Source of the DNA: Lithospermum erythrorhizon
Taxonomy: Eukaryota; Streptophyta; Magnoliopsida; Boraginales; Boraginaceae
Assembly (NCBI GenBank): GCA_019722365.1
Contig: JADFUC010002449.1
Span: 55,995 to 119,994, forward strand
DNA: 64,000 nt
Direction: 5' to 3'
The number at the start of each line of letters is the position of its first letter. Position 1 is the stretch's first letter. A program made the translations under genes and the position numbers. Of this stretch, positions 53,048 through 64,000 are shown one piece after another. A model generated the notes under the pieces. It did not search any database. It was given only the letters and a program-made list of their open reading frames with translations, and was not told where the DNA came from.

Positions 53048-56000
53048 CAGAACGACTGCCTCTAAAGGGCCCCCCGAGGTCGTGACCATCATCAACTTCA
53101 ATAATCGTGTGAAATACCAACGATTGATCACAATAGCAAATGACTTCTCATGAATACGATAAGTAAAAACAATACAACTCATCCATCGGGTGAACTAACC
53201 AACACCACAACAACTGGAAAATAATAATACAAATACAACATCAAACAACGGGTTTTACAACAACAACTATTATATACAACAAAACTCCAAAGAAAATAAA
53301 AAAGATGATCATGAGGTCTTCAAGTCACCATCGAAATCTTCACTACAGAGGCCACTCGGCCAAAGCATCTCGGTCCCAACAACCTAGGCATACCGCCCAT
53401 CTAGAGATCAGGAGTCGCCTATGGTTCTAGTGAATACAAATATCACAGATGAGGTAATCCACCACATGATACACACACAAGGATACAATCAGTTCATTAC
53501 CTATCGGACAACTATACACCACAAGTGTTATAATTCGTATGCTACTCTCAACATGATAAATTTTTTCTTTAATGGCTTTCCAACCAACACCGATAAACCC
53601 ACATCACGTCAACCACTTACCGCAGCACAACTTAATCAATCGGAAATATCTAATATACAACTCTAACACACAACAACTCAGCATACAACTCAATGTTCAT
53701 AACTTAGGGATACCCACCATACATACAATCTCACACCAAACCTACAACTCAATTAACTATCCAGAGTTCACCTTTAAAGTCTTACCCAAATCATAGTCAC
53801 ACACCTATTTGTTATCGGAATATTTATAATAGGAATCTCCACATTGTTTCATTATCTTTAATACAACTACAACATACGCCTTAAATCAAGATAACCTACA
53901 TCTTAATTATCTCCCAAATTTCTCATTTAGTATATTGAAATATTTCACCTTAATGGTATCAACGTCTTAATGAGATCACAACTTATAGACCAACACACCC
54001 GACTCTAATTTTCCACCAAATATAAAATATCATCAACATCATCTATGTATTTGTTATTAAACTTCGGTTTATAATGTCTTGTACCTACCTGCTCTCATTC
54101 AAATGTTATCTCAACCATCAATCAACTCCAACTTTTAACCTTGAAAGTTAATGTACAACGCATTTAATACCAACTTAGGGATCCACAAGGAATCCGATAA
54201 TATGATCCATAATCAACCCCAAATCTTAATTCGGCATCAATTCATCAAAGCAACCTCTAAAGTAATCAAATTTGAATATCCATAATCAAAGAAATGAGTC
54301 ATAAATATATAAATGCGTCATAAACATATCACAACACCAAAAGTCTAAACAACATATAATACAACCAAATAGACTCAACACAACGACCCCGACAACATGA
54401 CTACCCAACTATACAACCAACCCACTCAATCGACTCAACAACTCAACGACTCCATCAACGCAATCAATAGTATCAACTCAACAACTCAACAAGAGTGTCA
54501 ACTCAACAACCCTACAACTCAATATAAGTCCGGATTTCTACAACTAATGCGCATATAATCAACCTCAACCTGCAGGGAGAAACTTATGCCCGTCGACATA
54601 AGCTATCACCGAATCGTAACGAGGCACGGAATACCTAATCGCTACTTGGCACAGGTAATCCCACCAAATCGCATTCAGGAACGAAGCAAGATAATCGGAC
54701 AAATCAACTCAACGTAAGGCAACATCAACTCAACCGACAACATCAACTCATATACAACTCTTCCTAATACGACTCAAGACCACCACAAAAACATCTATAA
54801 TGACTCCACGACCACCGACACAAACCAACACAGAAATAACAACTTTCATCCAAACACCAAAAATCATACACATGCGAGAGGCAAATACAACCGCAAGCCA
54901 AAGCACAATCAACTATATATATAACCAACACATCTACGCATCAATCTCAAGATAGCGGAATAATAAGTGAACATATCCTCAAGACAACCAACAAGTACAA
55001 CAACATACTTATACACGCGATAAGCAAACTCCCGAGATTGCACTCACCTTGGCTACCTAACAAAACTCCGCAATCACAACAATGACCTTTACCCATGATC
55101 AACGCCTAAACACATCAAGATTATAATTACTACACATAACACAACTAATAATATAAGATTCTACCTACATGTAATCTCATACCGAGCCCCAAATAACCCA
55201 ACAAAAGTTCCCGCGACAACCTTATTCCAACTTATAAATTTAACCTTTCCTATTAATGATCAAGTTCCAATTACTTGTTTCAAAGTTCCTAACGTTCCGA
55301 TATTAACAACTAATCATCACATTTCTAATCATCTTTAATCTCAAATCAATGCACTATCCAACTTACAAAACTCGTAATATCCGAACATTCTCTAATCACC
55401 TCAAAATCACAACTTACACCTCAAAACAAACCTAAATCAAGTCCAAGAGTACACTTCTATCATTTAAACAATTCATTTAGAAAAAACTCTACAAAAGTCG
55501 TCAAAAGTCAACTATATTCCTCAACATTTTTCAACCCCTATAATCGATAATTATCAACTCCGTTATACGATAATTCAGTTTTACATGGTACCCCATAACA
55601 TAATAAACATCAAAGCTCAAAGTCAACTCAAATTCTCAAAAGCTAACATCCTCTAACTCAAGAAATAATTAAAGATTGCACTTTACCTCAGTTGCACGTC
55701 TCTGTGGAATCTCTCCTAAAAATTTTAGGACCAAAGTTCTCGCCAAACGGCGAAGAAAATCAAACAAAATCGCTTTAAACGATTTTGTTAAAATTTTGCC
55801 ATCTCTAAGAAAAAGAGAAGAAGACGATAATGACGATGATGAAAAAGGTTAAGATAAGTATAAAAAGTCACGCTGTGGGTCCTCAGTACAACAAATATCT
55901 CAAGACTGTCAGCTATTGCTCGGGGTTTTCGGTTTAGTTTCTCGTCTCGATTTAACAACACAACTCTAACATAAATTTAACTTCTAATCCCACATCATAT

Positions 56001-56170
56001 CATCACCATTCAATTACAACTTTAAAATCTTAAACCGAAATATACTACCAACCGACCGATTCGTCGTATCTCCAACGATTCAACTTCGAAAATTCTACTT
56101 TCTCCTCGAAATACTCCACCGAGCAACTAGTACTATTTCATATCATTAGTACTGAATCTGAGTTATTACA
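53048..56170 (-). repeat. 3' LTR (about 3.12 kb) of the large gypsy element
   Basis: Direct repeat of 59034-62164. Contains many CAACTCAAC motifs, a 114 bp stretch (54511-54624) identical to the partner, and a CTTATG-N8-CATAAG hairpin (54583-54602). The short open frames in it are not genes. Confidence 0.85.
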
Positions 56171-59033
56171 GCCTACCCACCTTATAAAATTTCGCCCCTA
56201 AATTTACTCGTAACTCCAACCCGCTGTGATAATCTCAACGCCTCCTTTCGACACGCCCCTTATGAAATCCAATATCACACACCTTTGTCACCTACTTCAA
56301 ATTCCCCAAGATAGTATCTCGCTCTTCATAGCTCCCATAATATCTATGTCAATAAATTACATAGCACTTTTACACCATAACACAACATTCAACCGACAAA
56401 TTTTTCTGTTCCAGCTTATCATCTATTCTACTCCGTAATATATATCAAGCTTTTCTTGTTATTATAATTATCAATCTTAGTGCGAACACCTCAGTTGCCT
56501 CCATAATACCACTCAAAATTAAAACTCATATCACCGATACCGATACTGTCTACTCAGAGTCGTGTCATCATAATACTTCATCATCAACGATTAAGTTCAT
56601 TCACAGAAAAAAACGAATTCCCTTATCAACCCAGCTCACCAACTTATGCGTTACCAACTGTCTCGACATAAGAACGTAGTAATTACCCAAGGCTCCAAAG
56701 ATACACCACGCGTAACTCACCACCGAATCCTCTATCACACGTTTGTTAACAATTTCACCTTAACTCAACCCGATAATAACTTGTTGATTTATGTCTTTAT
56801 AACCTTTGTACCTCACGAAGTCTTATGGTTTACTCACCACGCAAATTTCCTCGCAACACTTCACACCCTAATTTAATCCTATCGCCTATTCTCGCCACTC
56901 CCTCTCATAATACCACAATCAACCTTTTAATAAACTTCTATTCAACCTCTTCAACCACCACGCATTATCAATTCCTAAGCTCCTACGTTTATGACTCCAT
57001 AAGTCATCTCTGCTTAATTTTCACTATAATAAGTCCATTTATCCACTACGAGCTCATTAGTCAAGAACATGTATTCTCTTCCGCATTACTAGATACATTA
57101 CCAATTGCCACCTAAATATTCCACTATGCACATTAATACCCTTCGTGATCTTGTCAACTCTAATTCACTTATTAGTACTTCACTAACTCAAATTCCCACA
57201 ATTAACCATTGGCTCATACCACACAAATCAACCATTACTACCCCGAGTACCTTTAACACCTTCACTCAGACTTGATGCTTCAATAATCATAGCCTTTCCA
57301 AAGGATGAGATTCCTAAGCACGCTACTTTACCGTATATGTCGTTAACTTTCCGAACAATTATCCAACTTTAAACAAGCACGATTTCAACTTTTAACTCAC
57401 GAGATCCTCAAAGCATCGCTTCCATAATTATCATCTCCGATACTTAACAATTTTCCTAACCCAGCAATACCACACTACCTGTAATCACATTGCTTTTCTC
57501 ATCACCCTGGCTGATATCTTCATCTATATCCGACAAACCACTCATCTCCGAACCCTTATTCCATTTATCTTATCACTTGTTGAAAACACGCGCATTTCCA
57601 AAGTTCCAAATCCCCACTCACACCGCTTTACTGTGACTCCGACACCTATAAAGTTCACCAACTCCTGCATTCTAAAATAAGGTCCATCATGACAATTCTC
57701 ACTAACACTTTTCCTCCAAAATATTAGATATACAACATATTTCAATCCCTCTCACGACTTACGATTTCATTCCGGAATCGCCCGATCAACTTTACACCTT
57801 TTTCAAAGAAATCTCCACTTTAACCCAATCTCAACCTCTTTATCATTTACCGAAATTAAACTTCCATTTTCATCTTATTACAACGCTAACTTACTCCTTC
57901 CCTATCCTCTCGCATCCGCATCTATAAAAGACACGCAGATTATTTATCCCCAATTACTCCAAGTATACCAGACGAATTCTTAATTGTTTTAAAGATCAAC
58001 ATCTTACACCACGATCAAATGCTAATCCCACAAATACATGTCTCCCAAAATCCTTCCTCAACTCAACCTTTTTACTACCCTTAAGTTCACACAATTGCAC
58101 CAACTTGTCAACAACTTCCAAATTTAACACCAGGGAATCCCTTTCAATAACTTCCCGATATTAACTGCCTCTCCCGTAAAATTGTCGATCATATTCACCC
58201 ACATCTCTCATCTCCAAAGGTTTCAACTCAGAGTTTACATCCTCAAGAATAATCATTTACCTATCACAAGATAAACTCCACTCAACCACCAACTTTTATT
58301 TAACCATTAATAACAGATAAACTCAAAACTCTTTTCTTATTCAAATTGATTTGTATCCATCCCACTTACTCACCATTCCTAATCAACTCCACGCTTTCAC
58401 ATTTCATTATAGTCAACATCTCTTTTTTTAACCAAGACTTTACTTATAAACCTATCGATATATAATCTCCAATTCCTCAAGTATATCATATTAATTTTCA
58501 CAACATATCCTTAATTACCTCCTGCCATAAAGTCTCATTATCCATCTACCACCACATCAACTATTAAGACACTCTCTCAAAATATATACTTCACCCCAAT
58601 ATCTCATAATATTTCCGATATCATATCTCATATTCTAAACCATAACATGTCTTGTTTCAAAATATACCCCATCATATATATATATAGCAACCCATCGAGC
58701 TGATCTCCATATTATACCTAGTTACCCATCTCAACATATACATATAACTCAACGTACGTCATATTAACATAATCAGTTCACACATCTCATAGTATAATAC
58801 ATCTCAATCAAGTAACACCACAAGAACACAAAATTCAAGGTAGTCTTCGTAGCACCTTCAGACACAGTCACAAATCTTCTACATGCCTCAACAAATAACG
58901 GATTCTAAAAAGAAATGGACTCAAAAACCGTAGAATGCACCTACACAACAACACACTCACACCCCTCGAAACCTAAGCACATAACCACACAAGACACCAT
59001 GAAAACATAAACCTGCGCCTCCGATACCAAAAT
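56171..59033 (-). pseudogene. Interior of the large gypsy element, decayed gag-pol
   Basis: 2.86 kb with only short frames. A minus frame at 57542-57745 (ELVNFIGVGVTV ... FGTLEMRVFST ... NGIRVR) weakly resembles the gypsy integrase segment EIVRLHGVPVTI ... LGTxLxFSTAYHPQTDGQSER with a small deletion. No other domain is defensible. Purine-rich AAGGTGGGTAGGC at 56171-56184 (minus) is the likely polypurine tract. Confidence 0.45.
59016..59029 (-). other. tRNA-iMet-like primer binding site
   Basis: The minus strand TGGTATCGGAGGC lies 4 nt inside the right LTR. It is complementary to the 3' end of initiator tRNA-Met except for two positions. This fixes the 5' LTR as the right-hand one. Confidence 0.7.
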
Positions 59034-62000
59034 TGTAACGATCCGCCTAGGCGGGCCCCCCAGGCTCGTGGGACCATCATCAACTTGAATAATCAGAGTC
59101 ACCAACGATGGATCACAATAGCAAAATGACTTCATTTAACATGATAAGTAAAACAATACAACTCGTCCATCGGGTGAACTAACCAACACCACAACCACTG
59201 AAAAAATAATAATACAAATACAACATCAAACAACGGTTTTACAACAACAACTATTATATACAACAAAACTCCAAAGATAATAAAAGTATGATCAAGGAGG
59301 CTCCTCAATTCACCATCGAAATCTTCACGGCGCAAATTTACCGGCCAAAGATCTCGGGTCATCCCCGCAACAACCTAGCATAGCACGCCCATCGAATAAT
59401 GGGGGAGCCAGCCTATGAACAGCTGAATACAAATATCGCAGGTAATCCACCACACATACAATACGCGAGATAACTCTCAAGTTCATTACCTATCTAACAA
59501 CTATACACCACAAGTATTATATATTTTCTATGCTACTCTCAACATGATAAATCTTTTCTTAATGGCTTTCCAACTAACACCGATAAACCCACCTCACGTC
59601 AACCACTTACTCGCAGTACAACTTAATCACCGGAAATATCTAATATACAACTCTAACACACAACAACTCAGCATACAACTCAATGTTCATAACTTAGGGA
59701 TACCCACCATACATACAATCTCACACCAAAACCTACACAACTCAATTAACTATCTGTAGTTCACCTTAAAGTGTTACTCCAAATCATAGTCACACACCTA
59801 TTTGTTATCGGAATATTTATAATAGGAATCTCCACATTGTTTCATTATCTTAATACAACTAAGCAACATATGTCTTAAATCAAGATAACCTAAGCACGAA
59901 TTATCTCCCACCTCTATTTAGTATATTGAACTTATTCACCTTAATCGTATCAACGCCGCGATCGATCATAACTTATATACCAACACATTTGAATCTAATT
60001 TTCCACCATATATAAAATATCATCAACATCATCTATAGATGAGCATAAACTTCGGTTTATAATGTTCTTGTACCTACTGTTCTCATTCAAATGTTATCTC
60101 AACCATCAATCAACTCAACTTTTAACCTTGAAGAATGTACAACGATGAATACCAACCTAGGATCCACAAGGAAATCTGATCCATAATCAACCCCAAATCT
60201 TAATTCGACATCAATTCATCAAGCAACCCTAAAGTAATCAATGCAATATCCATAACGCAAATGATTCATAAAACATATAAAATGAATCCTATAAACATAA
60301 TACACCAAAAAGTCTAAACAACATATAATACAACCACATAGACTCAACACAACGACTCGACAACATTACTACCCAACTATACAACTAACCCACTCAATCG
60401 ACTAACAACTCAACTAATTCCATCAACGCAATCAATAGTATTATCAACTCAACAATAAATACAACTCAACAATCCTACAACTCAATATAAGTCCGGATTT
60501 CTACAACTAATGCGCATATAATCAACCTCAACCTGCAGGGAGAAACTTATGCCCGTCGACATAAGCTATCACCGAATCGTAACGAGGTAGAAGCAATCAC
60601 CGAATCGCGCTAAAGACGGTAAGTATCCCACCAAATCGTACTAGAACGAAGCAAAGATAATCGGACAAATCAACTCAACTAGCAACATCAACTCAACCGA
60701 CAACATCAACTCATATACAACTCTTCCTAATACGACTAAAGACCACCACAAAAACATCTATACGACTCCAATAGACCACCGACACAAACCAACATGTGAA
60801 ATAACAACTTTCATCCAAAACACCAAAAATCATACATTGGCTATGAGTAAATACAAATCAGCAAGCCAAAGCATAATACAATCAACTATATATAATCAAC
60901 ACATCTACGCATCATCTCGTGTAGTCGAATAATAATGAACATGTCCTCAAGACAACCAAAAAGTACAACAACATATACATATACATGCGATAAGCAAAGC
61001 TCCCGTGAGATTAGTACTCACCTTGGCCAGCTAAATAAAAACTCCGCGCAATAACAACAGCGGACCTTTACCCATGATCAACGCCTAAAAACATTCAAAA
61101 TTATAATTACTACTTATAACACAACTAATAATATAACATTCTACCTACATATATAATCTCATACCGACAATTTCAAAATAACCCAATAAAAGTTCCCCCC
61201 GATAACCTTTATTCCAACTTATGTTCCCGCAACCTTTCCTATTAATGATCGAAGTTCCACTACTTATTTCAAAGGTCCTAACGTTCCGATATTACAACTA
61301 ATCCTCACATTTCTAATCATCTTTAATCTCAAATCAAATCACTATCCAACTTACAAAACTCGTAATATCCGAACATTCTCTAATCCACCTCAAAATCACA
61401 ACTTACCCCTCAAAACAATCCTAAATAAAGTCCAAAGAGTACACTCTATCATTTAAACACCATTTAGAAAAAACTCTACAAAAGCTCACCAAAAGTTTCA
61501 ACTATATTCCTCAACATTTTCAACCCTACAATCGATAATTATCAAATCGCTATACGATAATCTAAGCTACATGGCAATTTATAACATAATAAACATCAAA
61601 GTGCTCAAAGTCAACTCAAATTCTCAAAAGTCAACATCCCTCTAACTCAAGAAATAATTCAAAGATTTGGAATTTTCATCTCAAAGCGTAGAGAATGTCT
61701 CGGGAATCTCTCCGTAAAATTTTAGGAATCAAAGTTTCAAACGAAGAAAATTGAAAAACAAAATCAAGTGGAAAACGATGGAGCAAATTTCGCCATCCTA
61801 AGAAAGAGGAAGAAGATGATAACGTATTTATTTATGAAAAAGGTTAAGATAAGTATAAAAGTCACGCCGGGTCCGCACAACAAATATCCTAAGACTTGCT
61901 CGCTTTGTCGCTCGGGTTTTCTGGGCTAGTTTCTGCCTTGCTTAACAACACCACTCTAACATAAATTTAACTTCTAACCCCAAATAATATCATCACCATT

Positions 62001-62164
62001 CGATTACAACTTTAAAATCTTAAATACCGAAATGTACTACCAACCGACCGATTCGTTGTATGTCCAACTATTCAACTTCGAAATTTCTGATTTCTCCTCA
62101 AAATATTCCACCGAGCAACTAGTATACTATTTCATAATATTAGTACCTTAACGAAGTTATTACA
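59034..62164 (-). repeat. 5' LTR (about 3.13 kb) of the large gypsy element
   Basis: Partner of 53048-56170, bounded by TGTAACGATCC at 59034 and TTATTACA at 62164 on the plus strand. Long identical runs alternate with short scrambled patches and indels relative to the partner. Confidence 0.88.
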
Positions 62165-63440
62165 GTAGATATTCACCCACTCCCCCTTCTTTAAAAATTT
62201 CATTTTCCATTTCTCTCTTCGATCACGCCAAAACCTCAAGATCGGTCAGAATATCTTTCTCCCCATCATTCCTCTTCGAAAGTTAAGTGTACGAAAGTTC
62301 AAGTCTTTCTAGATATTTTCGGTTTTCGATACGGTTGACTTTAGTTGACTTTTCCATAATTCAATATGAATCTTAGTTGCTACGGTTCCGGTGGATTTAT
62401 ATAACTGACATCTCTGATTTAGATCGTTTCAGGATGTAATGGCCGGTTGACTTTTAAGGTTTTCGTTGACTTTTGGGTTGATATTTTTCTAAGACTTTAA
62501 ATGTGTAGAGGTTATATTGGGACCTTATTATTATAGTTTTTTGCGAGGCACCGATGATTTAAAATTGATTAAAGGGAATAAGGTCAAAAGTGTTAATTTC
62601 TAAGTCGAGTTATAATCGATATTTCGAGTATAAAGTTGTTAATTATGCACCCGCTGATTAACTAAAATGACTTATAAGTTGATTTGTAATGATTAAGTAA
62701 TAAGATGGAATTATACGGATCGATTGTCATGTCTGGATGGGATTATAATTGATAGCTTTTATCCGCCATGTTAGATCAAGTAGATAGTTCCCCTAAGAGT
62801 TGGTTATATATCTTCTAGAACGCCGGTATAATAGTAGGTCTTCATTATACTTTCTCCGTGTTGCTTTAGGCGCCGATCGTGGAAAGTGCGGAAGTTACCT
62901 CATTGTTTTCATGGCTCATGTAATACAGAAAGTAGCACTTATCTCACTGTTACTTTACTTATCGCACTTTAAATTATGGAACATGTTAGTCAGTGATACG
63001 ATTACGTGAGAACGACATACGTTATTATGATATGATTACAGCGAGAACGATATTACAAAAGTATCAGAAGATGACACGTGAGAACGACATACATGTAATC
63101 GTTTATATGATTATGTGATTACATTCTGTGGCCAAGATTATTTGTAAAAGAATAGCTCAACTCCCAACTTATATTTCTGATTTCGGGGCCTTGCCTCCGC
63201 ACTTATGATTTCCGTGGCCTTTGGCCGGCGAGTCAGGTTTCGACTTTACGACAAGGAGATGTTTTACCAGGCGCTGGATATTGTCTGGGAGCAGAGAGGC
63301 CGGTTATCGAGAGGCGACGTGTTGTATATGTATTTAGAGTTATGTATGACTCGAGGTGACTCTGGAAAATGTGATCTGACCTATGCTGGGATGATTGTGG
63401 GTTGAAGCGACTCTCCTTCCTCGGCAGGGATACGACGACA
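62165..63440 (+). repeat. LTR-like sequence of another gypsy element, partial
   Basis: Plus-strand sequence rich in GTTGACTTTT motifs (62330-62480), CACGTGAGAACGACATAC repeats (63000-63095) and a GGCCTTTGGCC palindrome (63216-63226), a style seen in long gypsy LTRs. It continues beyond the window and its partner is not visible. Open frames at 62800-63405 are not recognised. Confidence 0.4.
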
Positions 63441-63443
63441 TGC

Positions 63444-63650
63444 GCCTTATACTTAGTGTATAAGCGGTGTGCCTTATACTTAGTGTATAAGGATGCCAGG
63501 CCTTTATACTCTGCGTATAAGAAATGTGTGTTCAGACTTAGCGCATCGCTGCGGCCTTGCATTTCTGTAATGAAGCGCGCGCGCCTTATACTTTGTGTAT
63601 ATGCCTATACTTTGTGTATAAGACGTTTTGGCCTTATACCGCGTATAAGG
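63444..63650. repeat. Array of short palindromes (CTTATAC...GTATAAG)
   Basis: At least six imperfect palindromes are spaced 10-70 bp apart: CTTATACTTAGTGTATAAG (twice), TTTATACTCTGCGTATAAG, CTTATACTTTGTGTATATG, CCTATACTTTGTGTATAAG and CTTATACCGCGTATAAG. Each can form a 6-8 bp stem. Spacing is irregular, and the open frames over it repeat LYLVYK as a by-product. Confidence 0.85.
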
Positions 63651-64000
63651 AGTGATTATTGATTAGTCCATTCCGCTGTGTAGACGGATCGAGTATACGC
63701 CAAGACAGCGGTTGGTATACCGCGGGATAATGGTAGATAAGCAGGTTCATTTGACTGAGTTTTAGTCATGGTCGAAGTCTATCGATTTTCTAGAGTCGGT
63801 AAGCCACAAACCTTCTATTATATCTTCATAATGTATTATGTCCGAGATTTCCTCGGAATTATGTTGTATGACCTTTTAGGTAGTCCCAGATATATGTGTA
63901 TTTTATTCATATTTGACTATTATATTATCGACGACTTGCCTGCATGTTAAGTTCACCCTCGTTAAGTTTAGCAATACGTAACTGAACGAAGCTATCTGAT
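63651..64000. other. Terminal stretch, no feature seen
   Basis: Probably a continuation of the LTR-like sequence; no gene, repeat or RNA was recognised. Confidence 0.4.

Larger units (their letters stand above)
53048..62164 (-). mobile_element. Large-LTR Ty3/gypsy retrotransposon with a short interior
   Basis: Two direct repeats of about 3.12-3.13 kb (53048-56170 and 59034-62164) flank only 2.86 kb. Orientation is minus. On that strand the right LTR ends in CGTTACA, followed after a 4 nt spacer by TGGTATCGGAGG (59029-59018), 10 of 12 matching the initiator tRNA-Met primer site TGGTATCAGAGC. The purine-rich AAGGTGGGTAGGC precedes the left LTR start TGTAATAAC. LTR ends and primer fit Tekay/Del-type chromoviruses, but lineage is inferred. 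Full gag-pol needs about 4.5 kb, so the interior is deleted or scrambled. The 5 bp flanks (GAGAT-like versus GTAGA) do not give a clean target duplication. Confidence 0.85.

Noticed and set aside
63444..63650. Palindrome array as a CRISPR
   Set aside because: Repeats are short palindromes with irregular spacing and no unique spacers of constant length, in a plant genome.

Overview
This is a piece of a flowering-plant nuclear genome, most likely a eudicot. The evidence is three intron-containing plant-type loci with GT-AG introns (a bifunctional DHFR-thymidylate synthase, a SABATH carboxyl methyltransferase, and a gamma-carbonic anhydrase relic), AT-rich intergenic DNA, Stowaway-type MITEs, copia and gypsy LTR retrotransposons, a plant mobile domain relic and a Mutator transposase relic. 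I cannot fix the family or species.

Layout. 1-25 kb is the genic part. The DHFR-TS gene (4939-8595, +) has ten coding exons that join without a break into about 584 codons. A SABATH methyltransferase (13256-24926, +) has four exons that join into about 382 codons; its second intron is about 8.5 kb and has been filled by repeats, including a MITE-like element with a roughly 780 bp TTA microsatellite at its core. From about 25.16 kb transposable elements take over: a degenerate Ty1/copia element (25159-30952, -), then a 10 kb Ty3/gypsy element of Tat type (30994-40982, -) with 480 bp LTRs and pol remnants. 41.7-44.2 kb holds a truncated and frameshifted gamma-carbonic anhydrase gene (-) with a MITE carrying perfect 10 bp target duplications. 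45-52.5 kb holds a minisatellite, a plant mobile domain (PMD) relic (-), 1 to 2 kb of TTACCATATT-type AT-rich repeats, a MULE transposase relic (+) and a gypsy reverse transcriptase/RNase H relic (+). 53.05-62.16 kb is one large gypsy element (-) with LTRs of about 3.1 kb, a tRNA-iMet-like primer site and only 2.86 kb between the LTRs. The last 1.8 kb looks like LTR material of a further element and carries an array of short palindromes.

How it fits together. The two intact genes are unrelated in pathway: one makes tetrahydrofolate and dTMP, the other methylates a small carboxylic acid, probably a hormone or volatile precursor. Nothing suggests a gene cluster. The main biology is transposon pressure on plant genes: MITEs in introns of all three gene loci, a giant intron in a still-intact gene, and a gene relic stranded inside a transposon block. 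I did not find a convincing new molecular system. The most unusual signals are the paired MITE family in one gene, the PMD relic and MULE relic lying head to head, the hairpin array at 63.4 kb, and the mosaic pattern of identity between the 3.1 kb LTRs.
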